From positions 992,001-1,056,000 of the forward strand of contig NZ_LT629780.1 in the NCBI RefSeq assembly GCF_900105885.1: a DNA stretch of 64,000 nt, in the 5' to 3' direction. This document shows, in pieces, positions 1-9,649 of this stretch. The notes beneath the pieces were generated by a model. The model worked only from the letters and a program-made list of their open reading frames with translations. It had not been told where the DNA came from and did not search any database. The position numbers and the translations under genes are program-made. This DNA comes from Pseudomonas guangdongensis (lineage in GTDB: Bacteria > Pseudomonadota > Gammaproteobacteria > Pseudomonadales > Pseudomonadaceae). Positions within the stretch are counted from its first letter, which is position 1. Every line of letters begins with the position of its first letter.

Positions 1-28
1 CGGCTATCGTTTCTCCACCAAGAGCTGA
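1..28 (+). CDS. phoB: PhoB response regulator, C-terminal end only (partial)
   Basis: The frame beginning at base 2 reads GYRFSTKS and stops with TGA at 26-28. This matches the end of the winged-helix output domain of PhoB-type regulators, where a GYRF strand closes the domain. The position just before phoR fits the usual phoB-phoR operon. Only about nine residues are visible, so the call rests mainly on context. Confidence 0.75.
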
Positions 29-83
29 GGCCGATGCCCGGCTTTCCCGCCGCCCCGGGCGGCCGCTCGACAAGGATTGCAAG

Positions 84-1385
84 GTGAATCAAGACTGGCG
101 CGGCCTCCTGTCCCGGCGCGTGCTGACGGTGGTCAGCCTCAGCCTGCTGCTCGGCCTGATCAGCGGCGAATACGCCTGGAGCCTGGTCGCCGGCCTCGGC
201 GCCTACCTGTACTGGAACCTGCGCCAGCTGGTGCGCCTCTACCTGTGGCTCAAGCACGCCGGCCCCGACGAGCTGCCGCCGGAGAGCAACGGCCTGTGGG
301 GCGAGGTGTTCGACGCCATCTACCACCTGCAGAAGCGCAACCAGCGCGCCCGCGGGCGCCTGCAGGCGGTGATCGACCGGGTGCAGGAGTCCACCGCGGC
401 GCTGCGCGATGCGGTGATCATGCTCGACGCCCAGGGCAACCTGGAATGGTGGAACCGCGCCGCCGAGACCCTGCTCGGCCTCAAGGCCACCCAGGACGGC
501 GGCCAGCCGATCACCAACCTGGTGCGCCATCCGCGCTTCAAGGAATACTTCGCCCAGGAGAACTACGGCGAGCCGCTGGAGCTGCCCTCGCCGGTCGGCG
601 ACCACATCCGCCTGCAGTTCCAGCTGACCCTCTACGGCAACGGCGAGCACCTGATGCTGGTGCGCGACGTGACCCGCGTCCACCAGCTCGAACAGATGCG
701 CAAGGACTTCGTCGCCAACGTCTCCCACGAGCTGCGCACCCCGCTGACCGTGCTGACCGGCTACCTGGAAACCCTACTGGACAACGTCGACGAGGTGCAG
801 CCGCGCTGGCGCCGCGCCCTGCAGCAGATGCAGCAACAGGGCACGCGGATGCAGAACCTGCTCACCGACCTGCTGCTGCTGGCGCGCCTGGAGGCCACCG
901 ACTACCCGGCCGACAACCGGCCGGTGGCCGTCGCGCCGCTGCTGCAGAGCATCCGCAGCGACGCCATCGCCCTGTCCGCCGAACGCGGCCACCGCATCGA
1001 GCTGCAGGCCGACCCGGCGCTGCTGCTCAAGGGCAGCGAGGCGGAGCTGCGCAGCGCCTTCTCCAACCTGGTGTTCAACGCGGTCAAGTACAGCCCCGAG
1101 GGCGGCGACATCCGTATCCGCTGCTGGCGCGACGCCGAGGGCGCGCACCTGGCGGTGCAGGACAGCGGCCCGGGCATCGAGGCCAAGCATATCCCGCGCC
1201 TCACCGAGCGTTTCTACCGGGTCGACGCCAGCCGCGCGGCCAACACCGGCGGCACCGGCCTGGGCCTGGCCATCGTCAAGCACGTGCTGCTGCGCCACCG
1301 CGCGCGGCTGGAGATCAGCAGCACGCCGGGCAAGGGCAGCAGCTTCGTCTGCCACTTCCCGCCGGCGCAGATCGCCACGCGCTGA
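84..1385 (+). CDS. phoR: Phosphate regulon sensor histidine kinase PhoR
   Basis: This 433-residue membrane kinase senses phosphate status through the Pst-PhoU complex and phosphorylates PhoB. Two hydrophobic segments lie in the first 50 residues. A PAS domain follows (VIMLDAQGNLEWWNRAAE, about residues 110-135). The H-box FVANVSHELRTPL places the phospho-accepting histidine at residue 215. The ATPase domain has an N-box (LVFNAVKYSPEGG), a G1 box (DSGPGI) and a G2 box (GTGLGLAIVKH). The start is GTG, chosen because AAGGA lies 7 bases upstream at 72-76. It sits 55 bases after phoB and length is normal for the family. Confidence 0.97.
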   Translation: MNQDWRGLLSRRVLTVVSLSLLLGLISGEYAWSLVAGLGAYLYWNLRQLVRLYLWLKHAGPDELPPESNGLWGEVFDAIYHLQKRNQRARGRLQAVIDRVQESTAALRDAVIMLDAQGNLEWWNRAAETLLGLKATQDGGQPITNLVRHPRFKEYFAQENYGEPLELPSPVGDHIRLQFQLTLYGNGEHLMLVRDVTRVHQLEQMRKDFVANVSHELRTPLTVLTGYLETLLDNVDEVQPRWRRALQQMQQQGTRMQNLLTDLLLLARLEATDYPADNRPVAVAPLLQSIRSDAIALSAERGHRIELQADPALLLKGSEAELRSAFSNLVFNAVKYSPEGGDIRIRCWRDAEGAHLAVQDSGPGIEAKHIPRLTERFYRVDASRAANTGGTGLGLAIVKHVLLRHRARLEISSTPGKGSSFVCHFPPAQIATR

Positions 1386-1392
1386 GCCGCCC

Positions 1393-1412
1393 GCCCGCCG
1401 CGCGAGGCGGGC
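1393..1412 (+). terminator. GC-rich hairpin after phoR
   Basis: GCCCGCC at 1393-1399 pairs with GGCGGGC at 1406-1412 around a 6-base loop. There is no clear T run after it, so it could be a weak terminator or only an RNA 3'-end stabiliser. Confidence 0.35.
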
Positions 1413-1482
1413 CGCCGCGGCCGCTTGTCAGATCCGCGGGCGGCGGCCATGCTTGGCGCTCCCTCCACTACCCGCGGCCATC

Positions 1483-2814
1483 ATGGACCCAGCGTCGAGT
1501 CACCTCGCCAGTTATTTCGCCGATATCGGCCTGCTGCTGTTCGCCCTGTTCCTGGTCCTGCTCAACGGCTTCTTCGTCGCCGCCGAGTTCGCCATGGTCA
1601 AGCTGCGCGCCACCCGCGTCGAGACCATCGCCAGCCAGCACGGCTGGCGCGGGCATATCCTGCGCACCGTGCACGGCCAGCTCGACGCCTACCTGTCGGC
1701 CTGCCAGCTGGGCATCACCCTGGCCTCGCTGGGCCTGGGCTGGGTCGGCGAGCCGGCCTTCGCCCACCTGCTCGAACCCCTGCTGGCCCGCGCCGGCGTC
1801 GACTCGCCGGCGCTGGTGCACGGCATCGCCTTCTTCTCGGCGTTCTTCATCATTTCCTACCTGCACATCGTGATCGGCGAGCTGGCGCCCAAGTCCTGGG
1901 CGATCCGCCAGCCCGAGCGCCTGTCGCTGTGGACCGCAGCGCCGCTGTACGCCTTCTACTGGACGATGTACCCGGCGATCTGGCTGCTCAACGCCAGCGC
2001 CAACGCCATCCTGCGCATCGCCGGGCAGGGCGAGCCGGGGCCTCACCACGAGCACCACTACAGCCGCGACGAACTCAAGCTGATCCTCCACTCCAGCCGC
2101 GCCCGCGATCCGAGCGACCAGGACATGCGCGTGCTGGCCTCGGCGGTGGAGCTGGGCGAGCTGGAGGTGGTCGACTGGGCCAACTCCCGCGAGGATCTGG
2201 TCTGCCTGCACGTCGACGACAGCCTGGAGGCGATCCTCGAGCGGGTGCGCCTGCACAAGTACAGCCGCTACCCGGTGCTCGACGCCGAGCAGCGCTTCGT
2301 CGGCGTGCTGCACATCAAGGACCTGCTGCTGGCCCTGCCCGGCGCCGGCGACACCGCGGCCTTCGACCTGCAAGCCCTGCTGCGGCCGCTGGAGCGAGTC
2401 TCCAAGCACCTGCCGCTGAGCCGCCTGCTCGAACAGTTCCGCCAGGGCGGCGCGCACTTCGCCCTGGTCGAGGAGGCCGACGGCAAGGTGGTCGGCTTCC
2501 TGACCATGGAGGACGTGCTGGAGGTGCTGGTCGGCGACATCCAGGACGAGCACCGCAAGACCGAGCGCGGCCTGCTCGCCTACCAGCCGGGCAAGCTGCT
2601 GGTGCGCGGCGACACGCCGCTGTTCAAGATCGAGCGCCTGCTGGCGGTCGACCTCGACGACGTCGAGGCCGATACCCTGGCCGGGCTGGTCTACGACAGC
2701 CTCAAGCGCCTGCCCGAGGAGGACGAGATCCTCCAGACCCACGGCCTGCGCATCATCGTCAAGAAGATGCGCGGCCCGAAGATCGTTATCGCCAAGGTGC
2801 TGCGCCAGAGCTGA
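1483..2814 (+). CDS. CNNM/CBS-domain membrane protein (HlyC/CorC family, 'hemolysin-like')
   Basis: This 443-residue protein has the three-part architecture of the CNNM/CorC family. An N-terminal DUF21 membrane domain (FALFLVLLNGFFVAAEFAMVK, then helices up to about residue 170) is followed by a CBS pair (about 205-330, including HKYSRYPVLDAEQRFVGV) and a C-terminal CorC_HlyC domain. Family members are implicated in magnesium or cobalt efflux or homeostasis, and the old name hemolysin is misleading. An in-frame TTG lies at 1453, but I chose ATG 1483 because MDPASSHLASYFADIG matches the usual start of close relatives. No strong ribosome-binding site is visible for either. It follows phoR on the same strand. 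Confidence 0.88.
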   Translation: MDPASSHLASYFADIGLLLFALFLVLLNGFFVAAEFAMVKLRATRVETIASQHGWRGHILRTVHGQLDAYLSACQLGITLASLGLGWVGEPAFAHLLEPLLARAGVDSPALVHGIAFFSAFFIISYLHIVIGELAPKSWAIRQPERLSLWTAAPLYAFYWTMYPAIWLLNASANAILRIAGQGEPGPHHEHHYSRDELKLILHSSRARDPSDQDMRVLASAVELGELEVVDWANSREDLVCLHVDDSLEAILERVRLHKYSRYPVLDAEQRFVGVLHIKDLLLALPGAGDTAAFDLQALLRPLERVSKHLPLSRLLEQFRQGGAHFALVEEADGKVVGFLTMEDVLEVLVGDIQDEHRKTERGLLAYQPGKLLVRGDTPLFKIERLLAVDLDDVEADTLAGLVYDSLKRLPEEDEILQTHGLRIIVKKMRGPKIVIAKVLRQS

Positions 2815-2825
2815 GCGGCGGCGCC

Positions 2826-3743
2826 TCAGTCGCCGCCGACGGCGAAGTTGGGCAGGCTGTCCACCGGCTGGGCGAAGCGGAAGGGGATCGACTCCACCGC
2901 CATGCCGACGTTGCGCTGCACCACGAAGTGCAGGTGCGGGCCGCTGCTGCGCCCGGTGTTGCCGGAGCGGGCGATGCGCTGCCCGGCGCGCACCCGCTGC
3001 CCGGCGGCCACCTGCAGCGAGCCCTGCTGCAGGTGCAGGTAGACACCCATGGTGCCGTCGTCGTGGAGGATGCGCACGAAGTTGCCGGCCGGATTGGGCG
3101 CGGCACCGGCCTGGTCGTTGAGGGTGGCGACCACCATCCCGGCGCGCGCGGCGAGGATCGGCGTGCCCTCGGGCATGGCGATGTCCACCGCGTAGCGGCC
3201 CTTGGGGGTGAAGTGGCTGTAGGTGCCGTTGGCGCCCTGGCTCTGGCGGAACGGCCCGCCGGCCCAGGGCAGCGGGTAGCGGTGCGGCTTGGGCAACAGG
3301 CGCGGATCGCCGAGGGCATAGCGCAGCCTGGGGGTGTAGCGCGGCGGCTGGGCCGGGTCGCGCGGCGCCAGGGTCAACAGGCGGATCTGGCTGCGCGGCG
3401 GGAGGATCCAGCGCACCGGCTGCCGCGGCGCGCCGGCGAGGTTGTCGGTGTCCTCCAGGCGCAGCTCGATCTGCACCGGGGCGAACAGCTCGTTGCGCAC
3501 CCGCAGGGTGTGGCCGCCGGCATGGCGCAGGGTGTCGAGGTGCACGCTGCGCTGGATCTCGGCGCTGTCGCGGGCCTGTTCGGCGGCGGCCAGCTCGCCC
3601 AGCTGCACGAGGTGCGCGCCGGGCGCCGGGCGGTCGCTGAACGCCACCACGCCGCTGGCGTCGACGTGCCGGTAGATGGTCAGGGCGCCGGCCGGAGTGG
3701 CCAGCGCCAGCAGCAGGGCGGCGCAGAGCGGGCGGACGAGCAT
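2826..3743 (-). CDS. M23-family metallopeptidase with N-terminal DUF4124-like segment
   Basis: This 305-residue exported protein starts with a signal peptide (LVRPLCAALLLALATPAGA). A short segment follows (IYRHVDASGVVAFSDRPAPG) that resembles DUF4124, a domain common in Pseudomonas envelope proteins. The C-terminal half is a LytM/M23 peptidase. It has the first zinc-ligand region (YSHFTPKGRYAVDIAMPEGT) and the HxH motif (SGPHLHFV). It is expected to cut peptidoglycan cross-bridges in the periplasm or to act as a cell-wall hydrolase activator. It is convergent with the CNNM gene, only 11 bases apart. I see no good ribosome-binding site before the start. Confidence 0.88.
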   Translation of the reverse strand: MLVRPLCAALLLALATPAGALTIYRHVDASGVVAFSDRPAPGAHLVQLGELAAAEQARDSAEIQRSVHLDTLRHAGGHTLRVRNELFAPVQIELRLEDTDNLAGAPRQPVRWILPPRSQIRLLTLAPRDPAQPPRYTPRLRYALGDPRLLPKPHRYPLPWAGGPFRQSQGANGTYSHFTPKGRYAVDIAMPEGTPILAARAGMVVATLNDQAGAAPNPAGNFVRILHDDGTMGVYLHLQQGSLQVAAGQRVRAGQRIARSGNTGRSSGPHLHFVVQRNVGMAVESIPFRFAQPVDSLPNFAVGGD

Positions 3744-3835
3744 GGCAGCACCGGGGCAGGGAGGGAAACGCCGGCAAGCCTAGCAACCCGCCCGCCGCCG
3801 GGCTGTGACCGGCGGCGCAAAGGCGCCCGCGCGGC

Positions 3836-4564
3836 TCAGCGCGAGCCTTCGCCCTTGACCTCGGCCTGCATGCGCTCCAGGCCGATGTGGCGCACGTCGG
3901 TGCCGCGCACCAGGTAGATAACCAGTTCGGCGATGTTGCGCGCGTGGTCGCCGATCCGCTCCAGCGAGCGCAGCGCCCAGATCACGCTGAGCACCCGGGA
4001 GATCGAGCGCGGGTCTTCCATCATGTAGGTGACCAGCTCGCGCAGCGCGGTCTTGTACTCGCGGTCGACGGTCTTGTCGTACTGCGCCACCGACAGCGCC
4101 AGCTCGGCGTCGAAGCGGGCGAAGGCGTCCAGCGACTCCTGGACCATCTTGCGCACCTGCTCGCCGATGTGGCGCACCTCGACGTAGCCGCGCGGCGCCT
4201 CGCCCTCCTCGCACAGCTGGATGGCGCGCTTGGCGATCTTGCTGGCCTCGTCGCCGATGCGTTCGAGGTCGATCACCGACTTGGAGATGCTGATGATCAG
4301 GCGCAGGTCGGAGGCCGCCGGCTGGCGGCGGGCGAGGATGCGCACGCATTCCTCGTCGATGTCGCGCTCCATCTGGTTGATCTGGTCGTCCACCTCGCGC
4401 ACCTGCTGGGCCAGGCCCGAGTCGGCCTCCACCAGCGCGTTGACCGCGTCGTTGACCTGTTTCTCCACCAGCCCGCCCATCGCCAGCAGGTGGCTGCGGA
4501 TGTCCTCCAGTTCGGCGTTGAACTGTGCGGAGATGTGGTGGTTGAGGCTGTCTTTGTTGATCAT
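3836..4564 (-). CDS. phoU: Phosphate transport regulator PhoU
   Basis: This 242-residue protein is made of two PhoU three-helix repeats. Each carries a metal-binding E/D-rich helix pattern (SVIDLERIGDEASKIAKRA in the first, LRSLERIGDHARNIAELV in the second). PhoU couples the Pst transporter to PhoR and keeps the Pho regulon off when phosphate is ample. I chose ATG 4564 (MINKDSLNHHISAQF), which matches Pseudomonas PhoU and has GGAG just upstream; an ATG five codons earlier is less likely. It is the last gene of the pst operon, 82 bases after pstB. Confidence 0.96.
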   Translation of the reverse strand: MINKDSLNHHISAQFNAELEDIRSHLLAMGGLVEKQVNDAVNALVEADSGLAQQVREVDDQINQMERDIDEECVRILARRQPAASDLRLIISISKSVIDLERIGDEASKIAKRAIQLCEEGEAPRGYVEVRHIGEQVRKMVQESLDAFARFDAELALSVAQYDKTVDREYKTALRELVTYMMEDPRSISRVLSVIWALRSLERIGDHARNIAELVIYLVRGTDVRHIGLERMQAEVKGEGSR

Positions 4565-4646
4565 GGATTGACTCCGCAATAGCTGACTGTCGGGTGCGCC
4601 GCGCGCGCCCTTCCCCGGTGCGCCTGGCGCACCCCGCCCCCGCGCA

Positions 4647-5474
4647 CTAGCCGTAGCGACCGGTGATGTAGTCCTCGGTCTGCTTCTTCGCCGGGTTGGT
4701 GAACAGGGTGTCGGTGTCGCCGTACTCGACCAGTTTGCCCATGTACATGAAGGCGGTGTAGTCGGAAACCCGCGCCGCCTGCTGCATGTTGTGGGTGACG
4801 ATGACGATGGTGTACTGACCCTTCAGCTCGTTGATCAGCTCCTCGACCTTGAGGGTGGAGATCGGGTCGAGCGCCGAGCAGGGTTCGTCGAGCAACAGCA
4901 CTTCCGGGCGCACCGCCACGGTGCGGGCGATCACCAGACGCTGCTGCTGGCCGCCGGAGAGGCCCAGCGCCGAGTCGTGCAGGCGGTCCTTGACCTCGTC
5001 CCACAACGCCGCGCTCTTCAGCGCCCACTCGACGGTCTCGTCGAGCACGCGCTTCTGGTTGATGCCCTGGATGCGCAGGCCGTAGACCACGTTCTCGTAG
5101 ATGCTCTTGGGGAACGGGTTGGGCTTCTGGAACACCATGCCGACGCGGCGGCGCAGCTCGGCGACGTCCTCGCCCTTGCGGTAGATGTTGTGGCCGTCGA
5201 GGCGGATCTCGCCGTCGACGCGGCAGCCGTCGACCAGATCGTTCATCCGGTTGAAGGTGCGCAGCAGGGTCGACTTGCCACAGCCGCTGGGGCCGATGAA
5301 GGCGGTGACGCGGTGCTTGGGAATGCGCATGTTGACGTCGAACAGCGCCTGCTTCTCGCCGTAGTAGAGGTCCAGGCCGGCCACTTCCAGGGCCAGCGGC
5401 TCCTCGGCCAGATTGAGCACCTGGCGCTTGCGGCCGAGCGCGTCGAGGTCGATGCCGTGGGCTTGATGTTGCAT
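4647..5474 (-). CDS. pstB: Phosphate ABC transporter ATP-binding protein PstB
   Basis: This 275-residue cytoplasmic ATPase drives the Pst phosphate importer. Walker A is GPSGCGKST (about residues 61-69), the ABC signature is LSGGQQQR, Walker B is LLLDEP and the switch histidine lies in IVTHNMQQ. The start at 5474 is chosen because GGAG sits 6 bases upstream. A second ATG four codons earlier (5486) cannot be excluded. The C-terminus [13 protein letters not shown] is typical of PstB. It follows pstA by 55 bases in the same operon. Confidence 0.96.
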   Translation of the reverse strand: MQHQAHGIDLDALGRKRQVLNLAEEPLALEVAGLDLYYGEKQALFDVNMRIPKHRVTAFIGPSGCGKSTLLRTFNRMNDLVDGCRVDGEIRLDGHNIYRKGEDVAELRRRVGMVFQKPNPFPKSIYENVVYGLRIQGINQKRVLDETVEWALKSAALWDEVKDRLHDSALGLSGGQQQRLVIARTVAVRPEVLLLDEPCSALDPISTLKVEELINELKGQYTIVIVTHNMQQAARVSDYTAFMYMGKLVEYGDTDTLFTNPAKKQTEDYITGRYG

Positions 5475-5529
5475 GTTGTGCTCCATTGGATCCGGGGCGG
5501 CGGGACGCCAGGGGCGTCCCGGCCGGCAA

Positions 5530-7200
5530 TCAGTGTTCCAGCGCCTTGTACTTCTCGCGCAGGTGGTTGCGGATGTACACCGCGCTGAAGTTCAGCAGCG
5601 CGATGACCAGCACCAGCAGCAGCGCGGTGGCGTACACCAGCGGCCGGGCGGCCTCGACGTTGGGGCTCTGAAAACCGACGTCGTAGATGTGGAAGCCCAG
5701 GTGCATGATCTTCTGGTCGAGGTGCAGGTAGGGGTAGTTGCCGTCCAGCGGCAGACTCGGCGCCAGCTTGACCACGCCGACCAGCATCAGCGGCGCCACC
5801 TCGCCGGCGGCGCGCGCCACGGCGAGGATCAGGCCGGTCATCATCGCCGGGCTGGCCATCGGCAGCACCACCTTCCACAGCGTCTCGGCCTTGGTTGCGC
5901 CGAGCGCCAGCGAGCCTTCGCGCAGGGCGCGCGGGATGCGCGCCAGGCCTTCCTCGGTGGCGACGATGACCACCGGCAGGGTGAGGATCGCCAGGGTCAG
6001 CGAGGCCCACATCAGGCCCGGGGTGCCGAAGGTCGGCGCCGGCGCGGACTCGGGGAAGAACAGCCGGTCCAGCGAGCCGCCCAGCACGTAGACGAAGAAG
6101 CCCAGGCCGAACACCCCGTAGACGATCGACGGTACGCCGGCCAGGTTGTTCACCGCGATGCGGATCACCCGGGTCAGCCAGCCCTGCCTGGCGTACTCGC
6201 GCAGGTAGACCGCAGCGATCACCCCGAACGGGGTAACGATGATCGCCATGATCAGGGTCATCAGCACGGTGCCGAAGATCGCCGGGAACACGCCGCCCTC
6301 GGTGTTGGCCTCGCGCGGCTCGTCGCTGACGAACTCCCACAGCTTGGCGAAGTAGAAGCCCAGCTTGTCGAACAGGCCCATGGCGTTGGGCTGGTAGGCG
6401 CGGACGATCTTGTCCATGCCGATCTCCTGCTCGCGGCCGTCGGCGGTGCGCACCCGCAGGCTGTCGCGGCCGACCTGCTGCTGCAGGCCGACCAGGCGCG
6501 CCTCCAGCACCCGATAGTCGGCGTCCAGCTGGGCGCGCTCGGCGTCCAGGTCGGCCTGCGCGGTGGCGGTCAGGCGGCCTTCCAGCTCCAGCTTGCGGGT
6601 CTTCAGGCGCAGGCGTTCCAGGCCGTGGTTGATCCGGCCGATCTCGCCCTTCTCCAGGCGCATCACCTCGGCGTGCAGGGCGTTGCCGCGCTCGATGCGC
6701 TGCTGCAGGGCGTCGATGGCCGCCGCGCCGCTGGCCACCACCTGGCCGTTCTCGCTGACGCTGAGCAGGTAGCCGTAGAAGTTGCCCCACTCGCGGCGCT
6801 CCAGCACCAGCAGGTCCTCGGGGGTGCGCGGCTCATGCAGCCACTCGGCGATCACCCAGCTGAAGTCGGCGCCGAACACCTCGCGGTTGCCGACCTTGAG
6901 CAGCTCGCGGGTCATGAACTCGCCGCCGGCGGCATCCACCGGCAGGCCGCTGGCGGCCAGCCGGGCGCGCGGTACCTCTTCGCTCTCCACCGCCTCGCCG
7001 GCCATCAGCCGCGCCGGCTGGCCGGGGATGCGGTACTCGGCCTCGATCACGTCGGCCGGCCAGAAGTGGCCGAGGCCGCGGCTGGCGATCACCGCCAGCA
7101 GGCCCAGGGTCATGATCACGGCGATGGCCACCGCGCCGGCGTTCAGCCAGACCCAGGGCGAGCCGCTCTTGAACCAGGATTTCAGGGTTTGCTGTTTCAC
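5530..7200 (-). CDS. pstA: Phosphate ABC transporter permease PstA, long Pseudomonas form
   Basis: This 556-residue inner-membrane permease starts with GTG. One N-terminal transmembrane helix ([22 protein letters not shown]) is followed by about 250 extra residues, probably periplasmic and partly coiled-coil (about residues 150-260). A MetI-type permease domain occupies roughly residues 310-545. It includes the EAA-loop region ([20 protein letters not shown]) that contacts PstB. Enterobacterial PstA is about 300 residues, so the long insertion is a lineage feature. It starts 21 bases after pstC ends. Confidence 0.95.
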   Translation of the reverse strand: MKQQTLKSWFKSGSPWVWLNAGAVAIAVIMTLGLLAVIASRGLGHFWPADVIEAEYRIPGQPARLMAGEAVESEEVPRARLAASGLPVDAAGGEFMTRELLKVGNREVFGADFSWVIAEWLHEPRTPEDLLVLERREWGNFYGYLLSVSENGQVVASGAAAIDALQQRIERGNALHAEVMRLEKGEIGRINHGLERLRLKTRKLELEGRLTATAQADLDAERAQLDADYRVLEARLVGLQQQVGRDSLRVRTADGREQEIGMDKIVRAYQPNAMGLFDKLGFYFAKLWEFVSDEPREANTEGGVFPAIFGTVLMTLIMAIIVTPFGVIAAVYLREYARQGWLTRVIRIAVNNLAGVPSIVYGVFGLGFFVYVLGGSLDRLFFPESAPAPTFGTPGLMWASLTLAILTLPVVIVATEEGLARIPRALREGSLALGATKAETLWKVVLPMASPAMMTGLILAVARAAGEVAPLMLVGVVKLAPSLPLDGNYPYLHLDQKIMHLGFHIYDVGFQSPNVEAARPLVYATALLLVLVIALLNFSAVYIRNHLREKYKALEH

Positions 7201-7221
7201 GGACGTCTACCTTTGCCGGTC

Positions 7222-9507
7222 TCAGAGCGAGGCATATTTCTTGCGCAGGCGGGTGCGGATCACCTCGGCCGCGGTGTTCATCACGAAGGTGAACATCAGC
7301 AGCACCAGCGCGGCGAGGAACAGCACGCGATAGTGGGTGCCGCCGACTTCGGACTCGGGCATCTCCACCGCCACGTTGGCGGCCAGGGTGCGCAGGCCCT
7401 CGAAGATGTTGGCCTCCATGATCGGCGTGTTGCCGGTGGCCATCAGCACGATCATCGTCTCGCCCACCGCGCGACCCAGGCCGATCATCAGCGCCGAGAA
7501 GATCCCCGGACTGGCGGTGAGGATCACCACCCGGGTGAGGGTCTGCCAGGGCGTGGCGCCGAGCGCCAGGGAGCCGTAGGTGAGGCTCTTGGGCACGCTG
7601 AACACCGCGTCCTCGGCGATCGAGTAGATGTTGGGGATCACCGCGAAGCCCATCGCCAGGCCGACCACCAGGGCGTTGCGCTGGTCGAAGGGAATGCCCA
7701 GGTCGTTGCTCAGCCACAGGCGCATGTCGCCGCCGAAGAACCAGTTCTCCAGGTGGCCGCTGATGCTCAGCGAGAAGGCGCCGAGGGCGAGGATCACCGG
7801 GATCAGCAGCGCCGCTTCCCAGCCGTCCGGCACACGCAGGCGGATGCTCTCCGGCAGGCGGCTCCAGCCCCAGGCGGCCAGCACGATGCCCACCGGGGTG
7901 AGCAGCAGTAGGCTGAAGATGCCCGGCAGGTGGCCCTCGACGTAGGGGGCGAGGAACAGGCCGGCGAAGAAGCCGAGGATCACCGTGGGCAGCGCCTCCA
8001 TCAGCTCGATCACCGGCTTGACCTTGCGGCGCAGGGTCGGGGCCATGAAGTAGGCGGTGTAGATCGCCGCGCAGATCGCCAGCGGGGCGGCCAGCAGCAT
8101 GGCGTAGAAGGCCGCCTTGAGGGTGCCGAAGGCCAGCGGCGCGAGGCTCAGCTTGGGCTCGAAGTCGGTGTTGGCCGAGGTCGACTGCCAGACGTACTTG
8201 GGCTCGTCGTAGCTTTCGTACCAGACCTTGCTCCACAGCGCGCTCCACGACACTTCCGGGTGCGGGTTGTCGAGCACGAAGCGCTGCAGGCGGCCCTCGC
8301 TCTCCACCAGCACGCGGCTGGCGCGCGGCGACAGCGCGGCCAGGGCGGCGCCCTCGGCGACCGGCTCGCTGAGCAGGGTGCGGTGCGCGGTGCTGTGGAA
8401 CACCCCGAGGGTGCCCGCGGCGTCCAGGGCGACGAAGCCCTTGCGGCGCTCCTCGGGCAGGATCTGGGTGACCGGGCTGTCGCCCAGCTGGAACTCGCGG
8501 ATGCGGGTCAGCTCGGCCTTGCCGTCGGCGTCGCGGACCATGAACCACTGGGCGATGCCGCCGGTCGAGTTGCCGATCATCAGCGAGATGCCGCCGAGCA
8601 GCGGGCTGACCGCGGTGACCCGCGTTTCGGCGTCGCCGGCCAGCTTGTAGCGGCCGTTGAGCGCCTGCTTGCGCAGGTCGAAGACGTCGGCGGTGGCGCG
8701 GCCGTTGATCACGTACAGCCACAGGTGGCGCGGGTCGATGACCAGTGCCTGCACCGGCTCGCCGATCTGCGGCAGGGCAAGGCGCTGCTCGTCGAGGGTC
8801 ACCTCGCCGGTGAACAGGTTTTCCTCGCGGCTCAGGCTGCGCACGTGCAGCTCGCTGCCGGTGGCGGCGGCCAGCATCAGGGTCGAGCCGTTGACGTTGA
8901 GGGCGACGTGGTCGAGGGCGCGGCCCTGGGCGTCGAGGGTCAGCGGCTCGCGGCCGAACGGGTAATCGAGCTGCGGGACGATGGTCTTGACGTTGTCCGG
9001 GTAGCTGACCTTGTAGTTGTGCTGCAGCACCAGCGCCTGACCGTTGGACAGGCCGAGGATCAGCGTGCGGCTGCCCGGCTGGTCCTCGCCGAGGGAGGCG
9101 ATGCGCGCGCCCTCCGGCAGCGGCACGGCCAGCCGGCTGAGCGCCTCGCCGCTCTTGAGATCGAAGAACTGCACCTGGCCGGCACGGTCCAGACGCATCG
9201 CCACCTGGTTCTGTTCCTCGACGGCGAGCAGCAGCGGCTCGGCCTGGCCGGCCAGCCAGGCCGGCTGCTGCGCCGGACGGGCGGTCAGCTCGGCGCCGCC
9301 GAAGATCGGCAGCACCACGTAGGCCAGGTAGAAGAAGATCAGGGTGATGGCGCCGAGCACCGCCAGGCCGCCGACCGACACGTACCAGTGGGCCAGACGA
9401 TCCTTGAGGGCGCGCAGGCGGCGCTTGCGCTGCAGGGCCGGGGTGTTGAAGTCCAGCGCCTGCGGGGAAGTGGAAGAAGTCATGATGTGCTTAGCCAAGT
9501 CGTTCAT
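7222..9507 (-). CDS. pstC: Phosphate ABC transporter permease PstC, long Pseudomonas form
   Basis: This 761-residue permease has one N-terminal transmembrane helix (VSVGGLAVLGAITLIFFYLAY). About 390 residues follow that look like a periplasmic repeat/propeller-like domain, with strands such as GQALVLQHNYKVSYP and HLWLYVINGRATADVFDL. The C-terminal part is a MetI permease domain with the PstB-contacting loop ([19 protein letters not shown]). Start 9507 is preferred over an ATG eight codons later because AGGG lies upstream of it. A PhoB box lies 23 bases upstream, so the operon can be induced here as well as from pstS. Confidence 0.94.
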   Translation of the reverse strand: MNDLAKHIMTSSTSPQALDFNTPALQRKRRLRALKDRLAHWYVSVGGLAVLGAITLIFFYLAYVVLPIFGGAELTARPAQQPAWLAGQAEPLLLAVEEQNQVAMRLDRAGQVQFFDLKSGEALSRLAVPLPEGARIASLGEDQPGSRTLILGLSNGQALVLQHNYKVSYPDNVKTIVPQLDYPFGREPLTLDAQGRALDHVALNVNGSTLMLAAATGSELHVRSLSREENLFTGEVTLDEQRLALPQIGEPVQALVIDPRHLWLYVINGRATADVFDLRKQALNGRYKLAGDAETRVTAVSPLLGGISLMIGNSTGGIAQWFMVRDADGKAELTRIREFQLGDSPVTQILPEERRKGFVALDAAGTLGVFHSTAHRTLLSEPVAEGAALAALSPRASRVLVESEGRLQRFVLDNPHPEVSWSALWSKVWYESYDEPKYVWQSTSANTDFEPKLSLAPLAFGTLKAAFYAMLLAAPLAICAAIYTAYFMAPTLRRKVKPVIELMEALPTVILGFFAGLFLAPYVEGHLPGIFSLLLLTPVGIVLAAWGWSRLPESIRLRVPDGWEAALLIPVILALGAFSLSISGHLENWFFGGDMRLWLSNDLGIPFDQRNALVVGLAMGFAVIPNIYSIAEDAVFSVPKSLTYGSLALGATPWQTLTRVVILTASPGIFSALMIGLGRAVGETMIVLMATGNTPIMEANIFEGLRTLAANVAVEMPESEVGGTHYRVLFLAALVLLMFTFVMNTAAEVIRTRLRKKYASL

Positions 9508-9529
9508 GCGCTCACCCTAGCGGGGTCGT

Positions 9530-9547
9530 ATGACATAAAAATGACAG
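9530..9547 (-). promoter_or_regulatory. PhoB box before pstC
   Basis: The minus strand reads CTGTCATTTTTATGTCAT. This is two CTGTCAT-type half-sites 11 bases apart with an A/T spacer, very close to the known Pho-box consensus. It lies 23 bases upstream of the pstC start codon, inside the pstS-pstC gap. Confidence 0.85.
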
Positions 9548-9560
9548 CGCCGGGACGCGG

Positions 9561-9596
9561 CGAGGCCCGCCTCTCGCACGGGAGAAGCGGGCCTCG
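9561..9596 (-). terminator. Hairpin between pstS and pstC
   Basis: CGAGGCCCGC (9561-9570) pairs perfectly with GCGGGCCTCG (9587-9596), with further partial pairing inside the loop. A smaller hairpin (GGGGCC/GGCCCC) lies at 9604-9619. There is no strong T tract, so read-through into pstC is likely partial. It may raise pstS mRNA over the permease message. Confidence 0.55.
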
Positions 9597-9649
9597 TCGG
9601 AATGGGGCCTGGCGGCCCCACGGCATCCCTGCCCCTGCCGGTCTCGGGC

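Noticed and set aside
1425..3917. An 830-codon plus-strand frame across the CNNM and M23 genes.
   Set aside because: It spans two genes in different orientation and consists of Arg/Pro/Ala-rich sequence typical of out-of-frame high-GC DNA.
5473..7911. An 812-codon plus-strand frame opposite pstA and pstC.
   Set aside because: Antisense shadow rich in His/Gln/Arg with no domain signal.
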